The position numbers and the translations under genes were made by a program. The notes under the pieces were generated by a model that saw only the letters and a program-made list of their open reading frames with translations, was not told where the DNA came from and ran no database searches. A stretch of DNA of 64,000 bases from Actinomadura hibisca NBRC 15177 (lineage in GTDB: Bacteria > Actinomycetota > Actinomycetes > Streptosporangiales > Streptosporangiaceae): contig NZ_BCRO01000027.1 in the NCBI RefSeq assembly GCF_001552635.1, positions 1-64,000 of the forward strand, given 5' to 3'. Numbering within the stretch: the stretch's first letter is position 1; each line of letters begins with the position of its first letter. This document shows, one piece after another, positions 25,828 through 37,318 of the stretch.

Positions 25828-27063
25828 ATGCTTGATCAGGATGCGTGGGATCCCGCCACTATCGGAGCACGCCTGAAGGTGCTGCGCCGCTGGCGCCGCC
25901 TGACTCTCAACGAGCTGGCGGGGCTGTCAGGGCTGTCCAAGAGTTTCTTGTCGATGGCCGAGCGAGGGCAGCGATCGTTGGATCGGCGCAGTCACATCGC
26001 TGCTCTGGCCAGGGCCCTCCAGGTGTCGGAGATCGACTTGTGCGGCGGGCCGCACCTGTCGTCCGACGTCGAGCAGTCGGCCCCGCACGCCTACGTCCCC
26101 GCCCTGCGGCTCGCGGTGACCACCAACGCCTGGCACACCGACCCCGTAGTGGAGCGCGCCAGGAGCGTGGATGAGCTGGTGGCGACCATGGCTCATCAGA
26201 TCGAGCCGCCCCGTCGCCGTTACGACTTCCGCAGGGTCGGGGAACTGCTGCCCGCCGTCCTGGACGAGCTGCACCTGCATGTCGCCCAGCCCGTCGACGA
26301 GCGGGCCGAGGTCGCCGCGCTGGACGGGCTGGTCGAGGCGTACATGGCCGCCGCCGGAATGGCCAGGTCACTGGGGTACCTGGATCTGGGAGCGATGGCG
26401 GCCATGCGTGCGACCGAGGCGGCGGCACGGCTGGACGATCCGATCAGCCAGGGCAAGGCCGCCTTCTCCATGAACCGCCCCTCGGTCACCGATCTGAACC
26501 GGGTGGCGATGCTGGCCTGCAAGGCGGTGGACCGCGTCGAGCCGCATGCCTCGCAGGGACCTGACGGCCCCGAGACGCTCGGGATGCTGCTCCTCAACGC
26601 CGCCTTGGCCCGAGCCGCCACCTACGACGTGCAGGGCGCGGAAGAGTTCCTGGACGCCGCCGAGGAACTGGCTCGTCGCCTCCCCGACGACCTGGACGCC
26701 AACTGGCAGGGGTTCTCCGCCACGAACGTGGGGATCTGGCGCGTGTCGATCGCGGTGGAGTCGGGGGTACCGGCCAGGCAGGTGCTCGACCTGGCCTCGC
26801 GGGTGGAGGAATCCAAGCTGGACGGGCGGCTTGGAAGAAAGGCTTGCTTCTTCGCCGACGTCGGCCGGGGTCTGGCACGGGACGCATCGCGCAGGTCCGA
26901 GGCGATCGAGTGGCTACGCCGGAGTGAGAGGGTCGCCCCTCAGCGCTTCCGCAACGACGGCAAGATTCGCGAGATCGTCGCGGTCATGCTGGAGCAGGCG
27001 AGGGTCTCCAGCCAGGGGCGGGAGCTGCGTGGACTCGCGGCCCGACTCAGCATCCCGCACTGA
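25828..27063 (+). CDS. XRE-type helix-turn-helix regulator with TPR-like C-terminal region
   Basis: This protein of about 411 residues begins with an XRE HTH (residues 9-65: GARLKVLRRWRRLTLNELAGLSG, LSKSFLSMAERGQRSLDR). The rest (about 120-400) is all-helical and Ala/Leu/Arg rich, as in the TPR-like effector region of actinobacterial regulators (ALDGLVEAYMAAAGMARSLG, GAEEFLDAAEELARRLPDD, EAIEWLRRSERVAP). ATG 25828 is preferred because GGAGGG lies about ten bases before it. GTG 25786 would add 14 residues. It is followed by two small overlapping genes in the same direction. Regulators of this kind often control such small accessory genes, but no target is proven. Confidence 0.82.
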   Translation: MLDQDAWDPATIGARLKVLRRWRRLTLNELAGLSGLSKSFLSMAERGQRSLDRRSHIAALARALQVSEIDLCGGPHLSSDVEQSAPHAYVPALRLAVTTNAWHTDPVVERARSVDELVATMAHQIEPPRRRYDFRRVGELLPAVLDELHLHVAQPVDERAEVAALDGLVEAYMAAAGMARSLGYLDLGAMAAMRATEAAARLDDPISQGKAAFSMNRPSVTDLNRVAMLACKAVDRVEPHASQGPDGPETLGMLLLNAALARAATYDVQGAEEFLDAAEELARRLPDDLDANWQGFSATNVGIWRVSIAVESGVPARQVLDLASRVEESKLDGRLGRKACFFADVGRGLARDASRRSEAIEWLRRSERVAPQRFRNDGKIREIVAVMLEQARVSSQGRELRGLAARLSIPH

Positions 27064-27127
27064 GATTTTTCTTCTCGGTTCACAGCTGTGAACTCAATCC
27101 GTCACGGGTTGCGTACGGTCGCGCCCC

Positions 27128-27397
27128 ATGGACGCGACGCAGCAGGAAGCCCACCTCGCCGAGCTGGCCTATGACCTGGAGCAAGGGCACTTCCGCACCG
27201 AGCTGGCTGAGACCGGCACCGGTCCGGTTTTGACGGTGCGGAACCCCGCCGCGCCGCAGATGGTCGAGCGCATCCACGTCCAGGGCGAGCACTACATGTG
27301 GCCCTGGGGCCAGCCGGTCGCCCCGATCGCGGACAAGGCCCTGGCCACCCGCCGCATCACCCGCGTGCTGGCCGCCGTGGGGGCTGGGCCATGCTGA
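27128..27397 (+). CDS. Small hypothetical protein (89 aa)
   Basis: The 89-residue product is acidic to neutral and cytoplasmic, with no membrane segment. Its middle (HFRTELAETGTGPVLTVRNPAAP, then YMWPWGQPVAP) has the look of a compact conserved domain found next to XRE regulators in actinomycetes, but I cannot name a family. ATG 27128 lies 64 bp after the XRE regulator, and the end overlaps the next gene by seven bases, so the three are likely one transcription unit. Confidence 0.6.
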   Translation: MDATQQEAHLAELAYDLEQGHFRTELAETGTGPVLTVRNPAAPQMVERIHVQGEHYMWPWGQPVAPIADKALATRRITRVLAAVGAGPC

Positions 27398-27831
27398 CCA
27401 CCGGGCGCTTGGATCAGCGCATGGACACCCTCTTCTCGGCCGCCCGCCGGGACATGCTGGAGGTCGGGACCGTCCCCGAGACCGTCGTTCTGCTGGACGG
27501 CGACGGCTCGGGCCTGGTGATCGCCAACCTGTCGTCCCTGCCACTGCGGGCGGCTCCCGGCCGCCTGGCCGGCCAGGTTCAGGAGCATCGTGCCGTGGCC
27601 GCCGTGCACCTGTGCCGCCTCACCGCCGTGGGCGGGGCCCGGGTTCCTCAGCCCCTGCGCGAACTGCTGGTGGCGGCAGGGTACTGGCCTGCGCACGGCT
27701 ACTCCCGCGTGCGTGCCGCCCAGGTCGTCCACCAGGGCGGCACGGTGGACCTGGCCGAAATGCGCGACTCCGGTGTGATCGTTCAGAGTTGGCTGGCCGA
27801 ACTGCTGCCGAGCGCTGCGGAAACCCGGTGA
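27391..27831 (+). CDS. Hypothetical protein (146 aa) of the XRE-linked unit
   Basis: This 146-residue protein of unknown function starts at ATG 27391 inside the end of the upstream small gene. It has alternating beta and helix segments (TVPETVVLLDGDGSGLVIANL, AVAAVHLCRLTAVGGARVP, AGYWPAHGYSRVRAAQVVHQGG) and no signal peptide or membrane helix. A nucleotide- or regulator-associated role is possible but unsupported. It converges on alaS, 86 bp away. No terminator hairpin was found between them. Confidence 0.55.
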   Translation: MLTTGRLDQRMDTLFSAARRDMLEVGTVPETVVLLDGDGSGLVIANLSSLPLRAAPGRLAGQVQEHRAVAAVHLCRLTAVGGARVPQPLRELLVAAGYWPAHGYSRVRAAQVVHQGGTVDLAEMRDSGVIVQSWLAELLPSAAETR

Positions 27832-27917
27832 TGGAGCGCACTCGCAGAGACGAGCCCGGGGCCTTCTCGACCCACGGGCGGCCGACCACGTTCCGAACAC
27901 CGCCGCAGAGCACAGGG

Positions 27918-30560
<2,643 letters not shown>

Positions 30561-30582
30561 CCGATCTCCGCCCCTCGCGTGT

Positions 30583-30621
30583 TATTGCATAGAGTTCGCA
30601 ACTGCGATTCTATTGCGATAG
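30583..30621. promoter_or_regulatory. Divergent alaS/tsaD promoter with repeats
   Basis: This 72-bp gap is an AT-rich island in a GC-rich genome. It holds TATTGCATAG (30583-30592) and TATTGCGATAG (30611-30621) flanking a TCGCA-AC-TGCGA palindrome (30596-30607). The arrangement suggests one operator serving both genes. The -10 and -35 elements cannot be assigned with confidence. Confidence 0.45.
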
Positions 30622-30632
30622 GGAGTGTGCCG

Positions 30633-31643
30633 GTGGCGGTGGTGCTGGGGATCGAGACCTCGTGCGACGAGACCGGCGTCGGGATCGTCGCCGACGGGCG
30701 GCTGCTGGGCGCGGCGCTGGCCTCGTCGATGGACGAGCACGCCCGGTTCGGCGGCGTGGTGCCCGAGATCGCCGCCCGCGCCCATCTGGAGTACCTGGCC
30801 CCGTGCGTGAAAGCCGCCTTCGCCGAGGCCCAGGTGGCTCCCGGCGACATCGACGCGATCGCGGTCACCGCCGGGCCCGGCCTGGCCACCGCGTTGCAGA
30901 CCGGCGTGGCGGCCGCCAAGGCGTACGCGCTGTCCTGGGACCTGCCGCTGTACGGGGTGCACCACGCGGCCGGGCACGTGGCCGCCGACACCCTGGAACA
31001 CGGCCCGCTTCCCGAACGGTCGGTCGCGCTGATCGTGTCCGGCGGCCACACCTCGTTGTTGCTGCTGGGCGACCTGGCGCGTGACCCGATCGTCCATCTG
31101 GGCGACACGCGCGACGACGCCGCCGGGGAGGCGTTCGACAAGGTCGCCCGGATTCTCGGCCTGCCCTACCCGGGCGGCCCGGCGATCGACCGGGCCGCCA
31201 GGGACGGCGATCCCACCGCGATCGCCTTCCCGCGCGCGATGCCGGGCAGTTCGGACTTCTCCTTCTCCGGGCTCAAGAGCGCGGTGGCCCGCCACGTCGG
31301 CCGGGAAGGCGTCGCGGCGGTCCCCGACATCGCCGCTTCCTTCCAGGAGGCCGTCGTCGACGTCCTCACCCGTAAGGCGGTCGCCGCGTGCCGGGAGCAC
31401 TCGGTGACGACCCTGGTCATCGTCGGCGGCGTGGCCGCCAACCGCAGGCTCCGCGAGGTGGCCGCCGAACGTTGCGCCGCCGCGGGCATCACCCTGCGCG
31501 TCCCGCCGCCCCGCCTGTGCACCGACAACGGCGCCATGATCGCCGCCGTCGGTGATCTGCTGGCCGCCTCCGGCGCCACACCCGTGGGCTTCGACCTGTC
31601 CGCCGACCCGTCGGCCCCGCTCACCCGGGCCGCCCTCGTCTAG
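30633..31643 (+). CDS. tsaD: tRNA N6-adenosine threonylcarbamoyltransferase subunit TsaD
   Basis: This 336-residue metalloprotein of the Kae1/TsaD family transfers threonylcarbamoyl to A37 of ANN-decoding tRNAs. The N-terminal [16 protein letters not shown], the metal-binding HHAAGH (about residue 110) and the nucleotide-binding [10 protein letters not shown] (about 134), [10 protein letters not shown] and CTDNGAMIA motifs are all intact. Length equals the E. coli enzyme. GTG 30633 was chosen because AGGGAG lies seven bases upstream. GTG 30627 is a poorer alternative, and the long upstream open frame is antisense to alaS. The usual partners tsaE, tsaB and rimI are not adjacent. Confidence 0.93.
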   Translation: MAVVLGIETSCDETGVGIVADGRLLGAALASSMDEHARFGGVVPEIAARAHLEYLAPCVKAAFAEAQVAPGDIDAIAVTAGPGLATALQTGVAAAKAYALSWDLPLYGVHHAAGHVAADTLEHGPLPERSVALIVSGGHTSLLLLGDLARDPIVHLGDTRDDAAGEAFDKVARILGLPYPGGPAIDRAARDGDPTAIAFPRAMPGSSDFSFSGLKSAVARHVGREGVAAVPDIAASFQEAVVDVLTRKAVAACREHSVTTLVIVGGVAANRRLREVAAERCAAAGITLRVPPPRLCTDNGAMIAAVGDLLAASGATPVGFDLSADPSAPLTRAALV

Positions 31644-31736
31644 CCCCCGACGCCGGAAGCTCGCGCGTGACCGGATGTGGGCTCTTGGGGGCTTTTGTCG
31701 ATCTCGGTGGCCGCCCGGCTGACAGAATCCCCGATC

Positions 31737-32288
31737 ATGGCGAACAGCGGACTGTGGGTCGGCGTCCTCACCGCGCTGACCGCTCTCGGGGCCAGCTATC
31801 TCACCTCGCGGGCGACCCTGCGCGCGGCGCTCGCCCAGGCCCGGACGACCGAGCGGGCGCAGGCCCTCCGCGAGCAGCGCGAGCGGCGCCGGGCCGCCTA
31901 CCGGGCGATGATGGACCGCGTGCACGCGTTCAGCGCGATCACGTGGGAGATCGAGGACGTCGAGGCGGCGGACGGCCGCGCGGACAAGGACCGGCTCCTG
32001 GCGCGGATGTGCGAGCGCGTCGGCCCCTCCATCGCGGACATGAACCAGGCGATGCACGAGGTCCGGCTCGACGGTCCCGCCGAGGTCTCCGACGCCGCCG
32101 ACCGCGTGCGGGATCTGGCGCGGCGCGTGCAGGCGCTGCTCAGGGAGCTCATCGGCACCGACGCGCCCGAGGCGCGGGACGCCTACGACGCCGCCTACCG
32201 GGACTTCCGGGCGGCGTACGTCGAGTTCATCGGTCTGGCGCGGGGAGCGCTGGAGGTGGAGGGCGAGGACGAAGGCGGCCGGTCGTAG
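31737..32288 (+). CDS. Hypothetical membrane-anchored coiled-coil protein
   Basis: This 183-residue protein begins with one membrane segment (about residues 5-22, GLWVGVLTALTALGASYL). A long charged helix follows (TLRAALAQARTTERAQALREQRERRR), and then further helices (ADRVRDLARRVQALLRELIG). It has no recognisable domain. Proteins of this shape are common in actinomycetes and are usually annotated as hypothetical. ATG 31737 places the start right before the hydrophobic helix. The open frame reaches 31677 without adding a feature. It follows tsaD by 93 bp and may be independent. Confidence 0.6.
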   Translation: MANSGLWVGVLTALTALGASYLTSRATLRAALAQARTTERAQALREQRERRRAAYRAMMDRVHAFSAITWEIEDVEAADGRADKDRLLARMCERVGPSIADMNQAMHEVRLDGPAEVSDAADRVRDLARRVQALLRELIGTDAPEARDAYDAAYRDFRAAYVEFIGLARGALEVEGEDEGGRS

Positions 32289-32400
32289 GCGGTCCGCCAG
32301 GCCGAGCCGCACTTGTCCACTTTCGCGGCTTCTTGACTATCTTGAACCGTTACCTTCAGGAAAGCTGTAAATCGTCTGAAAGATCGCTAACGTAACCCCC

Positions 32401-33243
32401 GTGGTGGACGTGGGGACGAGCGGGCCGACCCGCCGTAAGGCACTGTGGCTCATGGGCGCGGTCGGGCTGGTCGCGCTCGGCGCGGACGACGTGCGGCACT
32501 CGCCGTCCGCCGTCGCCCAGTCCCGGCGGCCGACCCCGGTCCCGCCCCCGACGCCGTCGGCCAGTCCCAGCCCCACCCCGACGCCCAAGCCGGTCCCCGT
32601 CGTCCGGCCCGCGCCGTGGACGCCCGAGAAGCTCACCGCGACGGTGCAACCGCTGCGCCACCTGCCGGAGATCGCCCCCGCGCCGCCGGTCACCGCGCTC
32701 GCCCTCACCATCGACGACGGCCCGGACCCCGACTGGACCCCGCAGATCCTCGACCTGCTCGCCGAGCACCAGGTCAAGGCGTCGTTCTTCATGATCTCGG
32801 AGATGGCGCGCGAATACCCCAAGCTGGCCCGCCGGGTAGCGGACGCGGGCCACCAGGTGAGCAACCACAGCCGCACCCACCCGCTGCCGTTCGACTCCCT
32901 GTCGCCCAAGCGGCTGCGCACCGAGATCGTCGACGCGCAGAAGGAGATCGCCGACATCACCGGCGTGCTGCCCGCGCTGTTCCGCGCGCCCGGCGGCGGC
33001 TGGTCCAAGCGCGCCTACACCATCATGGGCGACCACGGCATGTTGCCGGTGGACTGGTCCATCGACCCGTCCGACTGGAAGAAGCCGGGCGCCCGCTCCA
33101 TCCGCCGCTCCATGCTCCAGAGCAAGGCCGGGGACATCATCCTGTGCCACGACGGCGGCGGCGACCGCTCCCAGACCGTCGCCGCGCTGCGCACCGTCGT
33201 CCCGACGCTGAAAAGGCGCGGCCTGGCCTTCACCGCCCTGTAG
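32401..33243 (+). CDS. Secreted polysaccharide deacetylase (carbohydrate esterase family 4)
   Basis: This 280-residue protein has an Arg-Arg-Lys signal segment (TRRKALWLMGAVGLVALGAD) that may be Tat or Sec type. A Pro/Ser/Thr linker (40-70) precedes the NodB-like catalytic domain. The metal-site motifs are visible: TIDDGPD (about residue 103, catalytic base and metal Asp), NHSRTHP (HxxxH metal ligands, about 157), RAPGGGW (about 194) and the C-terminal LCHDGGG. Family members remove N-acetyl groups from peptidoglycan or chitin-type polymers outside the cell. Start GTG 32401 follows an AT-rich stretch, and GTG 32404 is equally possible. Confidence 0.9.
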   Translation: MVDVGTSGPTRRKALWLMGAVGLVALGADDVRHSPSAVAQSRRPTPVPPPTPSASPSPTPTPKPVPVVRPAPWTPEKLTATVQPLRHLPEIAPAPPVTALALTIDDGPDPDWTPQILDLLAEHQVKASFFMISEMAREYPKLARRVADAGHQVSNHSRTHPLPFDSLSPKRLRTEIVDAQKEIADITGVLPALFRAPGGGWSKRAYTIMGDHGMLPVDWSIDPSDWKKPGARSIRRSMLQSKAGDIILCHDGGGDRSQTVAALRTVVPTLKRRGLAFTAL

Positions 33244-33341
33244 CCCGCGCCGTCCTGGCTTCCGCGCGGGGTGGCTGTGGCGCTCGGGCCATACGTGATC
33301 CCGGTCCCGCTCTCCTACGGTGGCGGGGTCTGGGGGTGGGC

Positions 33342-34886
33342 GTGACCGAGGTCAGGGACGGGCGGCCGGATCTGGGCCGGGCCGGTGCGGGCGGGCTGCT
33401 GACGGCGATGTGCCTGGTGCTGGTCCTGGTGGTGGCGTCGGTGTCGGCGCTGAACCTGTCGCTGCCCGCCCTGGCGGTCGGCCTGTCGGCGTCCAACACC
33501 GAGCTGACGTGGATCGCCGACGGTTACACCGCGACGCTGGCCGCGCTCGTGCTCCCGTTCGGCGCGGTGGGGGACCGGCTGGGCCGCCGCCGGGTCCTGG
33601 TGGCGGGCACCGTCCTGTTCGGTGCGGCGTCCCTGGCCGGGGCCGCGACGAGCACGCCGGGCGCGCTGATCGCCTGCCGCGTGGTGATGGGGGTCGGGGC
33701 GGCGATGATGATGCCGGGCACGCTGTCCACGATCACCGGTGCCTTCCCCGAGGAGCGGCGGGCCCGGGGCGTGGCGGTCTGGGCCGGGGTCGCGTCGGCG
33801 GCGGCGGTGCTGGGGCTGCTGGGCGCGGGGTTGTTGTTGTGGTGGTGGTCGTGGCGGTCGGTGTTCGTGTCCAGCGCGGTCGTCGCGGCGGTCGCGGCGC
33901 CCGCCGCGCTGCTGCTCGCGCCGGAGACGCGCGACCGGCGGCCCCAGCGCTTCGACGGGACGGGCGCGCTCACCACGGCGGTGGCGATCGGCGCGCTGGT
34001 GTTCGCCATCATCGAGGGCAACGACCGAGGCTGGACCCGGCCCGCGACGGTCGCGGCGCTGCTGGTGACGGTGACGGCCGGGACCGCCTACGTCGTCCTC
34101 GGGCTGCGCGGCGGCAGGCCGTTGCTGGATCCCCGGCTGTTCGGCGTCCCGATGTTCCGCGCCGGGGTCGGGGCCGTGCTGGTGCTGTTCATGACCGTGT
34201 ACGGGTTCCTGTTCGTGGGCTTGCAGTACCTCCAGCTGGTGCTGGGCTACAGCCCGTTGAAGAGCGCGGTGGCGTTGTTGCCGATCGGTGCGCTGATGTT
34301 GCCCGCGTCGTTGCTGGCCCCCTGGCTGGCCGCCCGCGTCGGGACGCGCTGGGTGATCGGCGGCGGGCTCGCGCTGGTGATCGCGGGGATGGTGCAGATC
34401 GCCGCGCTGGACGCGTCGTCGGGGTATCCGCCCTTCCTGTTCGGGCTGCTGGTGGCCGGGCTTGGTGCGGGCGTGAGCGGCATGACGAGCACGGACACGA
34501 TCGTGTCGGCTCTGGGACCGGGGGAGCAGGGCGTGGCGTCGGCGCTGAACGACACCACCCGCGAGGTGGGGTCGGCCGTCGGGATCGCGCTGACGGGCTC
34601 GGTGTTCGCCGACCGCTACCGCGCCGCCCTCCCGGCCGATCTCGACGCGCTCCCGCCCGCCGTCGCCGAGGCCGTCCGCCGTTCCCCGGCCGCCGGACTG
34701 CAAGCCGCCGCGCAGGGAGGAAGCTCTCGCGGGTCGCTGGCGGCGGCCGTCCAAGACGCGTTCATGGCGGGCTTGTCGGTGTCGCTGATCGTCGTCGTGG
34801 CCGTCGCGGTGGTCTCGATGGTGTTGCTGATGCCGTTACGCCGCCGGAGCCGGGGTCGGCCTCTCCATGACGCCACCGAGAAGTAG
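33342..34886 (+). CDS. DHA2-family MFS drug/proton antiporter
   Basis: This transporter of about 514 residues has fourteen predicted helices. The first helix LLTAMCLVLVLVVASVSALN is followed by LPALAVGLSASNTELTWIAD and the loop 2-3 motif GAVGDRLGRRRVLVAG. Motif C-like GVASAAAVLGLLGAGLLLW is near residue 150. These place it among EmrB/QacA-type DHA2 exporters. GTG 33342 was taken as the start because a G-rich ribosome site lies five bases upstream and the membrane region begins about 20 residues later. The open frame upstream overlaps the deacetylase gene antiparallel to logic and is ignored. It precedes the terpene cluster by 81 bp and could export its product, but that is not shown. Confidence 0.87.
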   Translation: MTEVRDGRPDLGRAGAGGLLTAMCLVLVLVVASVSALNLSLPALAVGLSASNTELTWIADGYTATLAALVLPFGAVGDRLGRRRVLVAGTVLFGAASLAGAATSTPGALIACRVVMGVGAAMMMPGTLSTITGAFPEERRARGVAVWAGVASAAAVLGLLGAGLLLWWWSWRSVFVSSAVVAAVAAPAALLLAPETRDRRPQRFDGTGALTTAVAIGALVFAIIEGNDRGWTRPATVAALLVTVTAGTAYVVLGLRGGRPLLDPRLFGVPMFRAGVGAVLVLFMTVYGFLFVGLQYLQLVLGYSPLKSAVALLPIGALMLPASLLAPWLAARVGTRWVIGGGLALVIAGMVQIAALDASSGYPPFLFGLLVAGLGAGVSGMTSTDTIVSALGPGEQGVASALNDTTREVGSAVGIALTGSVFADRYRAALPADLDALPPAVAEAVRRSPAAGLQAAAQGGSSRGSLAAAVQDAFMAGLSVSLIVVVAVAVVSMVLLMPLRRRSRGRPLHDATEK

Positions 34887-34967
34887 CTTTCAGTCCACAA
34901 ATGGCCACTGTTTGTAAGGGAAAAGGGGGGTGGGGCGGGAGGTTCATTCGCTGGAAGGGGGGCTTCG

Positions 34968-36629
34968 ATGTGGCTCACGGGTGGTGGCGCGCGTGCGCAG
35001 TGGCCGGGTTCGTACCGGCCTGAGGGACTGGATGAAGGGGTGGCGCGCCTGCGTGCGCGTCTGACGGCACGGGTGGGGCCGGAGGGCGCGATCCGCGACC
35101 GGTGCCGCAGCCGCGTCCTGGAATCGGCGCTGGCATGGAAGCTGCTGGACGGGGCCGACGCCGACACCGGCCAGGCCCGGGAACGCCTGGAGCACTACCT
35201 GCGCGGACGCTGGAACGGCGGCGACGCCCTGGAGCAGGTGATGGTGGCCGCCGTGCTCGGCGGCGACGCCGAGCTGCCCAAAACGCTGCTGCAACGGACG
35301 CTGGAGCGGGCACCGTCGTTCACCGAGGCGCGCAAGCGCACGTTCCTGCAAGCCCTGATGATCGTTCTGACCGGCGACGCCCGGCCAGTGGGGGAGTACC
35401 GGCCGGAACGCGCCGCGTTCGCGCTGAAAGGGCTGCACCCCTGGGCCGCCGTGCAGGTGACGGCCGTCAAGGTCGTGCTGGCCGTGGCGGCGGGCCGCCG
35501 GGACCTGGTCGAGCCGGGCGACGTCGCGCGCCTGACGGCCACCCAGCGCGGCCCGCGCACCTGGGAGGGCAACGTCCTGATCCACCTGTGGGTGCTGCAC
35601 GCCCTGCGCCGCCTCACCGGTTGGGAGGAGTTCCGCGGCCTGGAGCAGCTCGTCGCCACCGGCACCGCGCGCGTGCTGGAGCACCAGCGACACGACGGCG
35701 GCCTGCCGTTCGTCACCGACGTGGACACCTGGTGCACCGCCACCGGCGGGGTCGCGCTGGCCGCCGCCGGGGCCCCGCAGGTGTTGTTGCGGCGCGTGGG
35801 CGGGCACCTGGCGCGACGCCAGCTGCTCGACGGCGGCTGGTCGTTCACCGATCACGCCGCCGTCACCGACGTCGACGACACCGCCGTGGCGTTGCAGTTC
35901 CTCCAGACTTGCGGCGTGACGGCCCCCTCGCGGGTGGTCGAGCTGGGCTGGCAGACGCTCGCCCGGGTGCGCGGAACCGACGGCGGCTACCCCACCTACG
36001 TGTCCGGCGCCCCCTCCGAGGCGAGCATGACGGCGGCGGCCCTGGACGCGCTGACTCCGCAACCCCACCGCCACGTGGAAGCCCTCCGCACGGGCCTGCG
36101 GTTCCTGGTCGGCCAGCAGCAGGCCGACGGCTCGTTCCCGCCCGACTGGAGCGCCAGCCGTTGGCACACGGTGTTCCGCGTCGTGCTGGTGGCCACCCGT
36201 CCCGGCCTCCCCCGGGTGCCCGGCGCGGGGCGCATGGTGGAACGGGCCGTGCGGCTGGCCCTGGACGCCCAGAACGCCGACGGCGGCTGGGGCCAGCAGG
36301 AAGGCGACCCCAGCGACCCGCTCAGCACCGCCTACGGCCTCATCACCGTGTGCGCGCAGGACGGCCCGCAGCCCGCGACGGCCGCCGCGCAGTACCTGCT
36401 GAGCCTCCAGCAGCCCAACGGCACCCTGCCGTCCGCGCCCGACTCGATCGGGCCCCGACCGCTGGTGTTCAACGTCCCGCTGCTGACCGACATCTTCGCC
36501 CTGCAAGCCCTGGCCCACCTGGCCTGCCGCTTCCCGCCGCCGGACCGCGCACGTCCCGACGCACCCCGCGCCGTCATCAACCCGCCCCGCTACGACGGCG
36601 CGCCGGCCCTCCCCGGAGGACGCCCGTGA
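34968..36629 (+). CDS. Class II terpene cyclase / prenyltransferase-repeat protein
   Basis: This 553-residue all-helical protein has the two-domain (beta-gamma) architecture of class II terpene cyclases. The catalytic DXDD acid motif is present as TDVDDTAVALQFL near residue 303. QW-like repeat ends recur (DGGLPFVTD, LLDGGWSFTDH, GTDGGYPTYV, ADGSFPPDW, NADGGWGQQEGDPSDPLSTA). Such enzymes protonate a prenyl diphosphate to start ring formation and keep the diphosphate. The length fits bacterial diterpene or drimane-type cyclases rather than hopene cyclase (about 630). ATG 34968 follows GGAAGGGGGG. The next gene overlaps by four bases, making a cluster of four terpene-type genes. Confidence 0.82.
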   Translation: MWLTGGGARAQWPGSYRPEGLDEGVARLRARLTARVGPEGAIRDRCRSRVLESALAWKLLDGADADTGQARERLEHYLRGRWNGGDALEQVMVAAVLGGDAELPKTLLQRTLERAPSFTEARKRTFLQALMIVLTGDARPVGEYRPERAAFALKGLHPWAAVQVTAVKVVLAVAAGRRDLVEPGDVARLTATQRGPRTWEGNVLIHLWVLHALRRLTGWEEFRGLEQLVATGTARVLEHQRHDGGLPFVTDVDTWCTATGGVALAAAGAPQVLLRRVGGHLARRQLLDGGWSFTDHAAVTDVDDTAVALQFLQTCGVTAPSRVVELGWQTLARVRGTDGGYPTYVSGAPSEASMTAAALDALTPQPHRHVEALRTGLRFLVGQQQADGSFPPDWSASRWHTVFRVVLVATRPGLPRVPGAGRMVERAVRLALDAQNADGGWGQQEGDPSDPLSTAYGLITVCAQDGPQPATAAAQYLLSLQQPNGTLPSAPDSIGPRPLVFNVPLLTDIFALQALAHLACRFPPPDRARPDAPRAVINPPRYDGAPALPGGRP

Positions 36630-37318
36630 CAGCGACGGCCGGACCCCGCGCCGCGCAGATCCCCGCGCACCTCGGCATCATCCCCGACGGCAACCGCCGC
36701 TGGGCCCGGCAGGCCGGCGTCCCGGTCATCGAGGCGCACCGGCGCGGCGCGGCCCGCACGACCCAGGTGCTGAGCTGGGCCGAGCAGGCCGGGGTGCGGG
36801 CGGTCACGGTCTGGGCGCTGTCGCTGGACAACCTGGCCCGCGCCGGTGAGGTGGACGACATGCTCGCCGTGATCGGCGAGCTGGCCGACGCCGTCGCCGC
36901 CATAGGCCGCTGGCGGCTGAGAGTGCTGGGCGACCTGACCCCGCTGAACGGCCACGCGCTGTCCACCGCCCTCGACCAGGCGATGCACCAGACGCAGGAC
37001 GCGCAGGACATGACGGTGAACCTGGCGGTCGGCTACGACGGCCGCCACCAGATCCTGTCCGCCGTCGCCGACCTGCTGGCGCGCGGTCGGCCGCCCACCC
37101 CCGAGGCCGTGGAGGACGCGCTGGCCGCACGTGGCGAGACGCCCTGCGACCTGATCATCCGGACCTCCGGCGAGTACCGGCTGTCGGGCTTCCTGCTGTG
37201 GCACAGCGCGCGGGCCGAGCTGTACTTCACCGACCGGCTGTGGCCCGACTTCTCGCAGCAGGACATGGACGAGGCGTTGGAGACCTACGCCCGGCGCGAG
37301 CGCCGGTTCGGGCGGTGA
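36626..37318 (+). CDS. Short-chain cis-prenyltransferase (UppS superfamily)
   Basis: This 230-residue protein has the cis-prenyltransferase motifs: HLGIIPDGNRRWAR at the N-terminus (catalytic Asp), VWALSLDNLARAGEV near residue 67, and IRTSGEYRLSGFLLWHSARAELYF (broken here only for discussion) near 185, with the substrate Arg and Ser. The usual STENW motif is changed to SLDNL. An L at the Trp position also occurs in the short-chain Z-farnesyl diphosphate synthase of mycobacteria, and this argues against a housekeeping undecaprenyl synthase. GTG 36626 overlaps the cyclase stop by four bases. It probably supplies a Z-configured C10-C20 diphosphate to the cluster's cyclases. Confidence 0.82.
   Translation: MTATAGPRAAQIPAHLGIIPDGNRRWARQAGVPVIEAHRRGAARTTQVLSWAEQAGVRAVTVWALSLDNLARAGEVDDMLAVIGELADAVAAIGRWRLRVLGDLTPLNGHALSTALDQAMHQTQDAQDMTVNLAVGYDGRHQILSAVADLLARGRPPTPEAVEDALAARGETPCDLIIRTSGEYRLSGFLLWHSARAELYFTDRLWPDFSQQDMDEALETYARRERRFGR

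Noticed and set aside
26546..27091. Alternative frame within the XRE regulator gene
   Set aside because: It is a shadow with Arg/Ser/Pro bias and no motif, while the chosen frame has a clear HTH.
34968..36629. Possibility that the B12-locus barrel proteins are terpene cyclases like this gene
   Set aside because: This protein has a DXDD motif and pairs with a prenyltransferase. The barrel proteins at 4157-7072 and 12641-14191 are secreted, lack DXDD and are under B12 riboswitches.
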